64,000 nucleotides of DNA from CAZKWG01 sp964615375 (GCA_964615375.1 CAZTOW010000050.1:1-64000), one strand, 5' to 3'. Numbered from the stretch's first letter, positions 34,354 to 43,340 are shown. Made by a program: numbers and translations. Notes: generated by a model not told the origin, from the letters alone.

Positions 34354-35631
34354 CTAGAGGCTCCCGGCCGCGAGGTTCCAGGTGAACGTGCTGCGGGCCA
34401 GCTTGCCGATGAGCGTGCCCTCGATGGTCTTCGTGTCCGGGTTCCAGACGTACTGCTTGAGCTCCGCCTGGTCGTCCGCCGCCACGTACATCTCGGGCTT
34501 GCCGTCGCCGTCCAGGTCCGTGACGAAGGTGGAGTGCTCGAAGCCGCTCGAGTTCTTGTCGATGTTCGTCGCCGTCCAGGTCCCGCCCTCCTCCTTGAGC
34601 CACCAGATGCCGCTCTTCATCGCGCTGGCGATCAGCTCCTTCTTGCCGTCCTGGTCGAGGTCGGCGGGCACCAGGAAGCGGGTCTGCTTGTCGTCGATGG
34701 TGGCGATGTCCTCGCTGGTGAACGCGCCCTTCTTGCCCGCCTTGTACTGGCGGATGACGACGGGCACCTTGGCGGACTCGCCCTTCTTCTGCTCGGCCTC
34801 CAGCACGGCGAAGATCTCGGCCTTGCCGTCGCCGGTCAGGTCGTGGATGAGGATCTCCTTGGCGTGGGTGGCCCCGTACTGCTCGACCATGGTGCGCTGG
34901 TAGGTCGTGCCGTCCCAGCGGTACATGACGAAGGCGCCCGCCTGCGAGCCCTGGCTGCTGTTGCGGCCGGTGGGCGTGGCGAAGAACTCCATCTTGCCGT
35001 CGCCGTCGATGTCGCCGATCTCGATCTCGTGGACGAAGGTGTCGGCCGTCTTGTCCAGCTCGAAGACGTTGTTCGGGTCGTCGGGGTTGTAGACGATGAC
35101 CACGCCCGCGTCGTGGGTGGCGATGACGAGCTCGTCCTTGCCGTCCCCGTCCACGTCGCCGATCTCCAGATCGCGGAAGCGGTCGAACTTCCCGCCGAAG
35201 TCGCGCTCCAGCAGGGTCTGCTGCTTCCAGGCGCCACCCTCGAAGGTCCAGCGCTTGAGCAGCGCCTTCTCCGCGCCGATGGTGATGAGGCCGCCGTCAT
35301 GGAACAGCGCCTTGTGGAAGACGTTGCTGTCCGGGTCCTCCAGCCGGCTGGACTTCCAGCCGTCCGGGGTCTTGCGCCAGATCTCCAGGCGGGCCGGCAT
35401 CGTGACCGGCTTGTTGTCGGCGCCCTTCCAGAACCAGGCCTGGCTCAGCACGACGGACGGGTAGGGGCCGCCCACCAGCGGATCCTGCACGGGCTTGGGC
35501 GGCTCCTCCTTGGCGGGGGCCGCGGGCTTCTCGGCGGGCTTCTCGGCGGGCTTCTCGCCGGAGCAGACGGTGAGCGCGGCGCCGACGGTCAGCGCGATCA
35601 GGGTCAGGACAGGGAGTCTCCACGAGCGCAT
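34354..35631 (-). CDS. FG-GAP / VCBS-type repeat lipoprotein
   Basis: ATG at 35631 follows GGAGG with 8-nt spacing. N-terminus LTLIALTVGAALTVC is a lipobox-like signal (Val at -1 is unusual). An EKPAEKPAEKPA linker is followed by repeated calcium-loop blades (DVDGDGKDELVIATHDAG, DIDGDGKMEFFATPTG, DLTGDGKAEIFAVLE, DLDQDGKKELIASAMK, DLDGDGKPEMYVAAD), a beta-propeller of about 6-7 blades. 425 aa. It is the upstream gene of a two-gene unit with a CxxCH lipoprotein, so a surface electron-transfer or binding role is possible but unproven. Confidence 0.9.
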   Translation of the reverse strand: MRSWRLPVLTLIALTVGAALTVCSGEKPAEKPAEKPAAPAKEEPPKPVQDPLVGGPYPSVVLSQAWFWKGADNKPVTMPARLEIWRKTPDGWKSSRLEDPDSNVFHKALFHDGGLITIGAEKALLKRWTFEGGAWKQQTLLERDFGGKFDRFRDLEIGDVDGDGKDELVIATHDAGVVIVYNPDDPNNVFELDKTADTFVHEIEIGDIDGDGKMEFFATPTGRNSSQGSQAGAFVMYRWDGTTYQRTMVEQYGATHAKEILIHDLTGDGKAEIFAVLEAEQKKGESAKVPVVIRQYKAGKKGAFTSEDIATIDDKQTRFLVPADLDQDGKKELIASAMKSGIWWLKEEGGTWTATNIDKNSSGFEHSTFVTDLDGDGKPEMYVAADDQAELKQYVWNPDTKTIEGTLIGKLARSTFTWNLAAGSL

Positions 35632-35710
35632 CAGGGCTGCCTCCAGACCAGAGCGTCTAGCCTCGCGCGGGCGGTCGAGCAACGAGGGCCCGGCGGGTTA
35701 AGGGGAGCGG

Positions 35711-36241
35711 ATGCACCGCCTCGACGAGAACCGCCCCTTCCTGCCCCTCAACATCGCCGTGCTCACGGTCTCCGACACGCGCACGCTGGAGACCGACACC
35801 TCCGGCCAGACCCTGGTCGATCGCCTGCAGGCCGCCGGGCACCGGCTCGCCGCGCGCGCCATCGTGCGCGACGACCGGCCGGACATCGAGGCGCAGCTCC
35901 GCGTGTGGATCGACGACCCTCAGGTGGACGTGGTCATCAGCACGGGCGGGACGGGGCTCACCGGGCGGGACACGACGCCCGAGGCCTTCGCCGCGGTCTG
36001 GGAGAAGGAGATCCCCGGCTTCGGTGAGCTCTTCCGCTGGGTGAGCTGGCCCAAGATCGGGACCAGCACCATCCAGTCGCGCGCCGTGGGGGGCCTGGCC
36101 AACGGGACATGGCTCTTCGCGCTGCCCGGCTCGACCGGCGCCTGCAAGGACGGCTGGGACGAGATCCTGAAGTGGCAGCTCGACAACCGGACCCGACCCT
36201 GCAACTTCGTGGAGCTCATCCCTCGGCTTCGGGAGCGTTGA
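35711..36241 (+). CDS. moaB: Molybdenum cofactor biosynthesis protein B (MoaB/MogA family)
   Basis: A 176-aa protein with the MoaB/MogA (MPT-binding) fold: 'LNIAVLTVSDTRTLETDTSGQTLVDRL', 'VDVVISTGGTGLTGRDTTPEA' (the GGTG loop and TxxD), 'GTSTIQSRAVGG' and 'LFALPGSTGACKDGWDEIL'. The family adenylylates molybdopterin before molybdate insertion. The window also has a molybdopterin oxidoreductase at 48266-52150 that would need the cofactor, although the two are 12 kb apart. Short monocistronic gene divergent from the FG-GAP lipoprotein. Confidence 0.95.
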   Translation: MHRLDENRPFLPLNIAVLTVSDTRTLETDTSGQTLVDRLQAAGHRLAARAIVRDDRPDIEAQLRVWIDDPQVDVVISTGGTGLTGRDTTPEAFAAVWEKEIPGFGELFRWVSWPKIGTSTIQSRAVGGLANGTWLFALPGSTGACKDGWDEILKWQLDNRTRPCNFVELIPRLRER

Positions 36242-36309
36242 GGGCGCCTTCCTTGCCCGGCGGGGGCCAACCGTGGCACATTGAGCGCTCCTCGCTGGAG
36301 TGAACCGTG

Positions 36310-38217
36310 ATGCTCCGTATCGCCGCCCTCGCCGCCTGCCTGCTGCTGGGGGGCTTCGCCCGACCCGCCGAGGCGGCGGGCCCGCCGTCCGTGGACACCG
36401 CGATCCGACTCCAGGGCGCGACCGGCAAGGACGCGGCGATCATCGTGGGCAACGAGGCCTACCAGGCGCTGCCCCAGGCCACCTACGCGGGCGTGGACGC
36501 GCGCGCCGCCCGCGACCTGCTGATGAACGGGCTGGGCATCTCCAAGTCCCGCGTGCTCTTCGCCGAGAACGTCACCAACGCCCAGCTCCAGGACACCATC
36601 AAGCGCGGCGTGGGGCGCGTGAAGAAGGGCGGGACGCTCTGGATCTACTACGCGGGCTATGGGGCGAGCGCGGCGGGCCAGCGCACCCTGCTGGGCGTGG
36701 ACACCACCCCGGAGAGCCTGGAGAAGGGCGGGATGCCCCTGGACACGCTGCTCGCCACGGCCAGCCGCTCGGCGGCGGGCAGGGTGATCGTCATCGTGGA
36801 CGCGGGCTTCGGCGGGGTGGGGCGCGACGCGCTGCCCCTGGTGCCGGATCGGGCGCTGCCCGCGCCGAAGGGCGCGCCGGCCGTGGCGAACAACACCGTG
36901 GTCTGGCTGGCGGACACGGGCGGGCGGACGGTGGGCGGCTACCCCGACGGGCGGCACGGCATGTTCACCTGGCTGGCCCTGGGCGCGATGCGCGGCTGGG
37001 CGGACGGCGCGCTGCCGGGCTCGGAGCGCGACGGCAAGGTCACGTTGGACGAGGCCCAGTACTACGTGAGCTGGACCGGCCGGCGCATGGGCAGGCCCAT
37101 GGTCCCGAGCGAGGAGAGCCGGGCCGATCAGGCGCGGTGGGTGCTCTCCCAGGGCGGGGTGGAGAAGGGCCCGTCGAACGAGCAGCTGGCCGAGCTGACC
37201 AGCGCCGACCGCGCGCGCCGCTTCGCCACCGCCGAGGAGCGCCTGCGCGCCGAGGCCGCCGCCTTCTGGCAGCAGACCAACGCGCTGGCCCAGAAGGGCG
37301 GGCCGGAGGGTCAGCAGGCCCTCCGCGCCTTCATCGACGAGTACCAGATGCCCGTGGTCTCGGTGGAGTGGGTGGTCTTCCTGCCCGAGGTGCTGGAGGC
37401 CCAGCGGGCGCTGGCGACCTACGGCGCGGGCGGGGCGGTCGCGAAGGTGGACGCGGGCAAGCCGGACGCGGGCAAGCCAGACGCGGGCAAGCCGGACGCG
37501 GGCAAGCCAGACGCGGGCAAGCCGGACGCAGGCAAGCCAGACGCAGGCAAGCCAGACGCCGGCAAGCCGGACGCCGGGAAGACCGTCACGACTCCGACCG
37601 CTCCCCCGCCGGTTGCCAGCGTCAACTGCGACGATCTCGTGGCCCTGGAGGGCCTGAGCCTGCTCGGCCAGCTCAGCCCGGAGCAGGTGACCTGCCTGCA
37701 GGGCAAGCTCGCCACCAGCCGCGTGCAGACCACGCGCAACAAGCTCTCCCGCCTGCTCCTGGTCAACGCCCAGACCCGCGGCGACATCCCCCAGTGGGAG
37801 GCGCTGATGCGGCGCCACCTCGAGGAGATCGACCGCTCCGACCCCGCGCTCTGCATGGTCTACGCGGTCCACCTCCACAAGAAGGGCGCGGAGTTCGACG
37901 ACGAGGCGATCTACTGGGCCGCCTACGCGCTGGAGAACAAGCAGGTGTGGACCGGCGACGAGTACGTCAAGCGCGTCTACAGCCTGCTGCGCCTGCGGGC
38001 TGAGGCCGCCCACACCCTCTGGGGCGCCTCCGAGAAGGCCTACCAGCAGGACGCGACCGACGAGAACGACGCCATCGCCAAGGAGTACCGCGGCATGGCC
38101 AAGGACTTCTCGCGCGAGTGGCTGGACTATGCCCGCGCCAGCGGCCAGGACTTCAAGCTGGCCCTGGAGCTCTGCCGCAGCGCCTCGGGCAGCGACGCCT
38201 TCTGCCAGGTGAAGTAA
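36310..38217 (+). CDS. Exported caspase-fold protein lacking catalytic His and Cys, with PDAGK repeats
   Basis: ATG at 36310 (an in-frame GTG at 36307 is equally possible; GGAG is at 36297-36300). Signal peptide (LAACLLLGGFARPAEA). Residues ~35-215 follow the peptidase C14 pattern: 'AAIIVGNEAYQALPQATYAGVDARAARDLL', 'LWIYYAGYGAS' and 'VIVIVDAGFGG'. In active caspases the second reads G-H-G and the third D-A-C; here they are Tyr117 and Gly166, so it is predicted inactive. A tract of nine DAGK units (~381-424) leads to a helical C-terminal domain. It could be a scaffold or a substrate-binding pseudo-enzyme. The next gene is a zinc metallopeptidase. Confidence 0.8.
   Translation: MLRIAALAACLLLGGFARPAEAAGPPSVDTAIRLQGATGKDAAIIVGNEAYQALPQATYAGVDARAARDLLMNGLGISKSRVLFAENVTNAQLQDTIKRGVGRVKKGGTLWIYYAGYGASAAGQRTLLGVDTTPESLEKGGMPLDTLLATASRSAAGRVIVIVDAGFGGVGRDALPLVPDRALPAPKGAPAVANNTVVWLADTGGRTVGGYPDGRHGMFTWLALGAMRGWADGALPGSERDGKVTLDEAQYYVSWTGRRMGRPMVPSEESRADQARWVLSQGGVEKGPSNEQLAELTSADRARRFATAEERLRAEAAAFWQQTNALAQKGGPEGQQALRAFIDEYQMPVVSVEWVVFLPEVLEAQRALATYGAGGAVAKVDAGKPDAGKPDAGKPDAGKPDAGKPDAGKPDAGKPDAGKPDAGKTVTTPTAPPPVASVNCDDLVALEGLSLLGQLSPEQVTCLQGKLATSRVQTTRNKLSRLLLVNAQTRGDIPQWEALMRRHLEEIDRSDPALCMVYAVHLHKKGAEFDDEAIYWAAYALENKQVWTGDEYVKRVYSLLRLRAEAAHTLWGASEKAYQQDATDENDAIAKEYRGMAKDFSREWLDYARASGQDFKLALELCRSASGSDAFCQVK
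37450..37581 (+). repeat. 15-bp tandem repeat encoding PDAGK
   Basis: Nine near-identical copies (GACGCGGGCAAGCCG with third-position variants) in frame inside the caspase-like gene. It forms a flexible, charged linker between the pseudo-caspase and the C-terminal domain, and its perfect phase suggests slippage-driven length change. Confidence 0.92.
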
Positions 38218-38355
38218 GGCGGCCAGGGGAAGCAGCCCCCGGCCGGGCCGTGCGCAGCGCAGGCGAGACCTTCGCCGCCAGATATCCTGTTTTGGGTTGA
38301 GCCCTTCCCTCCCCCAGACTGAACATGCGATCCTGGGGGCCAGAGGGATCTGCTC

Positions 38356-40269
38356 ATGCTCGACTTCCTCTTCGGCAAGCCCGAAGACCACGACCACGCT
38401 CACGACCACGAGTTCGTCGCCCCCGAGTGGGCGGACACCGAGCCGCCCGACTTCGCCCCCTGGGGCAACGACGCCCGGCAGTCGGAGATCGAGGAGGACC
38501 CCGTCTGCGTGGACGAGGAGCCGGTCTGCCTGGAGGAGGAGGCCCCCGAGGAGCAGGTCTGCGAGGACCTCGGCGAGGAGGCCGCCGAAGAGGGCCTGAG
38601 CGAAGAGGACCTGGCGAAGCTGTCGGAGGCCGAGGGGCTGCTGACCAGCGGCTTCCTGGACCCCATCACCGACTGCAACGCGCGCGACGCGGTCACGCTC
38701 CTGGAGGGCATGTCGCCCGAGGCCCAGGGCCAGGCGCTGGAGCAGATGGGCGACGAGCAGTTCGCCTCCCTGCTGGACGAGCTGCCCACCGAGGACAAGG
38801 GCCGCTTCGAGGCCATCTACCAGAACATCCAGGACCCGGAGCGTCGCCTGCGCATGTGGGCGGAGTTCCAGAAGGCCGACGCCGCCAACCGCCGCGACGC
38901 CGCCGAAGAGGACGTGGACTTCTGGGACGCGATCAACCCCTTCTCCGACAGCGACGAGGAGTACCGCAACGGGATGCGGGACAAGATCGTCGACAACACC
39001 GAGTCGGAGGTGGACGAGGAGACCCAGTTCCTGCTGGACCGCATCGCCAAGGGCGAGAGCGTCACGGCCGCCGACGTGGACGAGCTCGCCGCGCGCAAGA
39101 AGAAAGAGCTGGACATGGAGATGCAGTACGGCTTCCTGCTGACCAACTCGCTCGGCTGGGAGGCGGAGGGCGAGCGCCCCGAGCTCCAGCGGCGGACCTG
39201 GTCCCTCGACGAGCTCCAGAACGTCGAGGACGGCATGAGCCGGCTCCCCGCGGATCACGTCACCTACAACCGTGGGTTGACCGAGATCGAGCGCGTCCAG
39301 ACCAAGATGGTGAAGCAGGGCGACGGCACCTGGAAGAACAAGACCAACGTGGGCGGCGACGCGGCGAACGGCAAGATCCGCGTCTTCGACCTCGGCGCCA
39401 ACCCCGCCTCCGACACCTGGCGCACCGACCGCGACAGCCAGCTGGCCGGGCACGACACCGACCAGCTCAGCCTGCTGGAGGAGGTCATCACCCACGAGAT
39501 CGGCCACATCTACGAGGAGAGCTCGGGCCTCGAGCAGAAGTGGCGGGACGCGTCTACCTGGAAGGACTGGTCGGAGGACACGCTGCGCCAGCAGCTCGCG
39601 AACGACGGCATGGCGCAGGCGGACATCGACCAGTTCATGGAGGACATCAAGACCGGCGACCGCGAGCACAACGGCAACACCTACCGGAAGAACCACTACG
39701 GCGGCTACGTGAGCCACGACACGGGCGCCGTGCCGGTGAGCGACCCCGGCGGCGACGCCGAGTGGAGCATGGACGACTCCGGCGAGTGGTCCTACGCGGG
39801 CGAGACCCAGGGTGAGCACTTCGCCGAGACCTACGCCAAGGCCACCCACGCCCCCGAGGCCCTGCACGAGGACCTGATCAGCCAGCCCCAGGCGGCCGTC
39901 ACCAAGGCCACTGAGGTGCGCGACGCGGCGAAGGCCAACGTCGACGCCCTCGTCGCCGCGGGCGCTCCCCAGGCCGCCATCGACGCCGCCAACGAGACGC
40001 TGAAGAACGCCGAGCAGGAGCTGGTGGACGCCACCGACATCGCCGGCGACCGGCAGGCCCAGTGGAACATCATGCGCCAGGACGTCTTCGGGCTCACCGA
40101 CGACAAGGTCACGGCGGCCACGGACACGCTCAACACCGCGGCCTCCGGGAAGCCCGGCGCCGACGCGCTCGTCGCCGAGTTCACGGCCGCCAGCGCGCGC
40201 TGCGCCACGCCCTGGCAGCTCGAGCACCTGAGAAAGCAGTATATGGATCGCATCAACGCCCTGCCGTGA
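38356..40269 (+). CDS. Lethal-factor-like (M34/ATLF-type) zinc metallopeptidase, putative secreted effector
   Basis: A 637-aa protein without a signal peptide. The N-terminal ~80 residues are Asp/Glu- and His-rich with three spaced Cys. Two helical regions precede the peptidase core: THEIGHIYEE (His380, Glu381, His384) and downstream 'EHFAETYAKATHAPE' (Glu487-Glu491), the spacing and motif of anthrax lethal-factor-like zincins where Glu is the third zinc ligand. The last ~130 residues are helical. No type II signal suggests export by another route or an intracellular action. Neighbours: pseudo-caspase upstream, small exported protein directly downstream. Confidence 0.72.
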   Translation: MLDFLFGKPEDHDHAHDHEFVAPEWADTEPPDFAPWGNDARQSEIEEDPVCVDEEPVCLEEEAPEEQVCEDLGEEAAEEGLSEEDLAKLSEAEGLLTSGFLDPITDCNARDAVTLLEGMSPEAQGQALEQMGDEQFASLLDELPTEDKGRFEAIYQNIQDPERRLRMWAEFQKADAANRRDAAEEDVDFWDAINPFSDSDEEYRNGMRDKIVDNTESEVDEETQFLLDRIAKGESVTAADVDELAARKKKELDMEMQYGFLLTNSLGWEAEGERPELQRRTWSLDELQNVEDGMSRLPADHVTYNRGLTEIERVQTKMVKQGDGTWKNKTNVGGDAANGKIRVFDLGANPASDTWRTDRDSQLAGHDTDQLSLLEEVITHEIGHIYEESSGLEQKWRDASTWKDWSEDTLRQQLANDGMAQADIDQFMEDIKTGDREHNGNTYRKNHYGGYVSHDTGAVPVSDPGGDAEWSMDDSGEWSYAGETQGEHFAETYAKATHAPEALHEDLISQPQAAVTKATEVRDAAKANVDALVAAGAPQAAIDAANETLKNAEQELVDATDIAGDRQAQWNIMRQDVFGLTDDKVTAATDTLNTAASGKPGADALVAEFTAASARCATPWQLEHLRKQYMDRINALP

Positions 40270-40274
40270 GCGCC

Positions 40275-41324
40275 ATGATCCGAGACAACATCGCCCCTCG
40301 CGGCCTGCTCCTCGCCGGGCTGGGCTGCGTCACGCCTGCCCAGGAGCACGGGATGACCGCGAGCGCCAACCCGCCCGTCGCCGAGACCAGGCCCGCCGCC
40401 GAGACCACCATCGAGGCGCCCCAGGTCCAGCTCCTGGCCTCGAATTCCCGCTTCGATCTCTCGGCCACCACCCTGGGCCTCGTCACCGCCGAGGGCCTCC
40501 AGCTCCGCTCCTTCACCCCGGGCCAGGTGGACGCCCGCGTCGTCGTCGAGAAGGCCCGGCACATCGTGGCCCTCGCCGACGGGCGCTGGGTGGGGCTGGC
40601 CGAGGGTGCCGGCGGCTGGCTCACCCTGGTCCTGGGCGCGGACGGCCGGGAGCAGGCCCGCTTCACCATGACCGAGAACCCGAAGCGCCTGCGCCTCCTG
40701 CCCGACGGGGACGCGCTGTGGCTGGCCTCGGACGACGGCCTGGTGCGCTACCCGCTGAAGCCCGTCGTGCCGAACGTCTACGTGGCCGACCAGCGGGCGA
40801 AGAAGGCCCCCCGCCCCATCGGGCTCGCCCCCTGGGGGCCCGACGCCCTGGCCGCGGTCTCCGGGTCTGAGCTCCTGCGCCTGAAGGGCGGCGCCGAGGA
40901 CGCCCGCTGGCCCCTGCCCGCCGATCTCTCCGCCCCTGTGCGCCTGGCCGACGCGGGCGAGGGCGCGCTCTGGCTCGCCGCCGCGAGCGGGCCCCTGCGC
41001 CGCGTGAGGGTTGGCGCGACGGTCGAGGAGACCCTCCAGATCCCCACGACCGGCACCGTGTTCTCCATCGCTTCGGGCGGCGGGCGCGTGGCCTGGCTGG
41101 AGCTGATCGAGCGCGGCCCCGCCCAGCCCGGGACGTGGACGCTCAAGGTCGCCGGCCCCGACGGCGCCGTCCTCCTGAGCATGGAGCAGCCCCCCACCGG
41201 CAAGCGCGCCTTCGAGGACGCCGAGGACCGGGACCTGCGCCTCTCGCCCGACGGGGCGGTGGTGGCGGTGGGCGGGGCCTCGGGGGCCCGGATGTGGCGG
41301 GTGGCGGACGGAGTGGAGATCTGA
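40275..41324 (+). CDS. Probable exported beta-propeller protein
   Basis: ATG at 40275; an in-frame GTG at 40266 overlaps the previous stop by 4 nt and is an alternative. N-terminus 'RGLLLAGLGCVTPAQE' could be a weak lipoprotein signal. The rest (~349 aa) is a chain of short WD-like blades (LADGRWVGLAEGAGGWLTLVLGADGREQ, LLPDGDALWLASDDGLVRYPL, RLSPDGAVVAVGGASGARMWRVADG), suggesting a propeller. Its coupling to the metallopeptidase gene is the only clue: it might be an accessory or immunity-type partner, which is speculation. Confidence 0.6.
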   Translation: MIRDNIAPRGLLLAGLGCVTPAQEHGMTASANPPVAETRPAAETTIEAPQVQLLASNSRFDLSATTLGLVTAEGLQLRSFTPGQVDARVVVEKARHIVALADGRWVGLAEGAGGWLTLVLGADGREQARFTMTENPKRLRLLPDGDALWLASDDGLVRYPLKPVVPNVYVADQRAKKAPRPIGLAPWGPDALAAVSGSELLRLKGGAEDARWPLPADLSAPVRLADAGEGALWLAAASGPLRRVRVGATVEETLQIPTTGTVFSIASGGGRVAWLELIERGPAQPGTWTLKVAGPDGAVLLSMEQPPTGKRAFEDAEDRDLRLSPDGAVVAVGGASGARMWRVADGVEI

Positions 41325-41342
41325 GGCCCCCGCCGGCCCTGA

Positions 41343-42332
41343 TCACCCCATCTCCTCCAGCGCCCCCAGCTCCCCCAGCTCGCCCAGCAGCGCCCGCTCG
41401 CGCTCCGGCGTGAGCGGCTCGGGGGTGGGCTCGACCAGCGCGCGCTCCCAGGCCAGCGCGTCGCGGGCGCTCTCGGCGAGCGGGCGGCAGCGCAGACCGA
41501 GGCTCAGCGCGCGGGCGCGGCCGACCCGCCAGAGCCACTGATCGGCCTCGTCCGTCCAGAGGGCGAATTCCTCTCCTGCTTTGAGTCCGCGCGCGCGAAG
41601 CCAGTCGGGCGCGGCCCAGCGCGTCTGCAGCGCGGGCGAGCCCACGCCCAGCCGGATCTGCTCCAGGCCCGCCTCCATGCTCAGCGTCGGGCCGCAGACG
41701 TTGAACGGCCCCAGGAGCCCGCGCTCGACCACGTCCAGGGCGAAGGCGCCGACGTCGCGCCCGTCGATCACCTGGAGCGGCGCCTCGGGCGGCCCCGGCA
41801 CCAGGATCTCTCCCCCGCGGCCGACCCGGCGCACCAGGGCGCTGAAGCGCCGCGTGTCGTCGTAGGGCCCCACCACCAGCCCGAGGCGGAGCAGGGCGTG
41901 GCGATCCGCCAGCGCGGTGGCGACCAGCTCCTCACAGCGCGCCTTGTAGCCGCCATAATTGTCCGGGGTCACGGCCCCGGAGCTGCCGTCCCAGCGGGCG
42001 CGGGGCGCGTCCTCGTCCCCGACCTCCGGCCCGGCGTAGACCGAGACCGAGGACACGTAGGCGTAGAAGCCGACCTTGTCCCTCAGGAGCTCGAGGGAGC
42101 GCTCCACCCGGTGGGGCTGGCTGGCGCTGGGGTCGAAGACGGCGTCCCAGCTGCGCCCCTGGAGCGCGGAGAGGTCCCCGTCCCGGTCACCCACGAGCCG
42201 CTCCACCTCGGGGAAGCGCTCGGGCCAGGTCCTCCCACGGTTGAGCAGCGTGACCCGGTGCCCGCGCGCCAGCGCGCTCTCCACGAAGCCGCGCCCGACC
42301 AGCCGGGTCCCGCCGAGGACGAGGATGTTCAT
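41343..42332 (-). CDS. NAD(P)-dependent epimerase/dehydratase (SDR) family protein
   Basis: A 329-aa Rossmann-fold protein with 'LVLGGTRLVGRGFVESALARGHRVTLLNRG' (Gly-rich dinucleotide loop), 'FYAYVSSVSVYAG' (the active-site Tyr/Ser region of extended SDRs) and 'PDNYGGYKARCEE' (YxxxK). It resembles the sub-group of short isomerase-like SDRs often annotated as NAD-dependent epimerases; the substrate is unknown. It stands alone between a convergent propeller gene and a head-to-tail lipoprotein gene. Confidence 0.88.
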   Translation of the reverse strand: MNILVLGGTRLVGRGFVESALARGHRVTLLNRGRTWPERFPEVERLVGDRDGDLSALQGRSWDAVFDPSASQPHRVERSLELLRDKVGFYAYVSSVSVYAGPEVGDEDAPRARWDGSSGAVTPDNYGGYKARCEELVATALADRHALLRLGLVVGPYDDTRRFSALVRRVGRGGEILVPGPPEAPLQVIDGRDVGAFALDVVERGLLGPFNVCGPTLSMEAGLEQIRLGVGSPALQTRWAAPDWLRARGLKAGEEFALWTDEADQWLWRVGRARALSLGLRCRPLAESARDALAWERALVEPTPEPLTPERERALLGELGELGALEEMG

Positions 42333-42383
42333 GGAGCCTCCGGTCTGGAGGTGCCGCGACCGGCGCGCGTGTCAAGGGGGCGA

Positions 42384-43241
42384 TCAGATCCGCCAGAACT
42401 GCAGCACGTCCACCTGAAGGATCTGCCCGTCGTACACGTCGGGGTAGGGCTCGACGTCCTCGATGACGATGGGCTCGCCGCTCTCGTCGAGGTTCATGAT
42501 CAGGCGCAGATCCTGCGCGTCGGCGGCCAGCGTGATGGTGGCCCCGGCGTCCGCCGTGATCTCCGCCGTGTAGTCCACCGCGTAGACGTAGTAGAGGATC
42601 TCCGGCGCGTTGTTGAGCACATAGGTCTGCGCGGGCGAGGAGATCGAGATCGTATAGACGTTGAAGCCCGTGTTCGTCGGCGTGGTGCCCGTGTACCAGG
42701 AGCCTTCGAGCTCGCCGCCCTCATAAGTCATGGTCTCGATGATGCCGCGCACCCGAATCAGCAGGGAGTAGCGCTGCCCCTCGCTGCCGCCCAGCGTGCC
42801 TGTACTCTGGAGCTCTGGCGTGTCGGTGCGGCAGGAGTAGGAGGTCTTGACCTCCGCGCAGGCCATCTCCATGCGGAGCTGGGAGACCTCGGACAGGAGG
42901 TCGATGCAGGAGTAGCCCCCGTCCTCGTTGATGCACTCGTCGGTGTTGACGCAGTCGTCGGTCCCCTCGGCGCACTCGTCGATGTCGGCGCAGGGGTCGC
43001 CCGCGTAGCCCTCCGGGCAGGGGGTCTCCTCGGGTTGGGCGCTGTCCCCAGTCTCGCCGGAGGACTCCCCGCTGTCTTCACCCGAGCCCCCGTCGCCCGA
43101 GCCCTCCCCGCCCGGGGTCACGCTGTCCTGCCCCCCGACGCCGCTCGAGCCCTCCTCCCCCTGAGGCGTCGAGGTGTCCTCGATCTTCCCGGACGAGCAG
43201 GCCAACGTGAACAGGGCGAGGAGCAGGGGGCTCTGACGCAT
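42384..43241 (-). CDS. EGF-like calcium-binding lipoprotein
   Basis: ATG at 43241 with GGAGG upstream; signal with lipobox LLLALFTLAC. Residues ~20-80 are a low-complexity acidic, Gly/Ser-rich linker. 'DIDECAEGTDDCVNTDECINEDGGYSCID' has the calcium-binding EGF consensus (DIDEC..C.N....Y.C), rare in bacteria but found in Myxococcota. The C-terminal ~190 residues form a beta domain of unknown type. Not recognised further. 285 aa; probably surface-exposed. Confidence 0.78.
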   Translation of the reverse strand: MRQSPLLLALFTLACSSGKIEDTSTPQGEEGSSGVGGQDSVTPGGEGSGDGGSGEDSGESSGETGDSAQPEETPCPEGYAGDPCADIDECAEGTDDCVNTDECINEDGGYSCIDLLSEVSQLRMEMACAEVKTSYSCRTDTPELQSTGTLGGSEGQRYSLLIRVRGIIETMTYEGGELEGSWYTGTTPTNTGFNVYTISISSPAQTYVLNNAPEILYYVYAVDYTAEITADAGATITLAADAQDLRLIMNLDESGEPIVIEDVEPYPDVYDGQILQVDVLQFWRI

Positions 43242-43311
43242 GGTCCCTCCGGCGACAACGGAGCGTGGGACCTCAGCTTCGCACCGGAGCCCGGCGGGGT
43301 CAACGGCGTCC

Positions 43312-43340
43312 CCGAGGCTTGACCGAGGCCTGACCGAGGC
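43312..43340. repeat. Three 11-bp direct repeats CCGAGGC in a promoter region
   Basis: CCGAGGC at 43312, 43323 and 43334, with spacing of exactly one DNA helical turn, upstream of the EGF-type lipoprotein start at 43241. Arrays on one face of the helix are typical of activator or repressor sites. Confidence 0.4.

Noticed and set aside
37450..37581. 15-bp direct repeats considered as a CRISPR array
   Set aside because: The repeats are contiguous with no spacers, in frame and code for PDAGK.
35920..40227. A 1435-codon open frame on the minus strand
   Set aside because: It is antisense to moaB, the pseudo-caspase and the metallopeptidase, which all have clear family motifs, starts and repeats; long antisense frames are common at this GC content.
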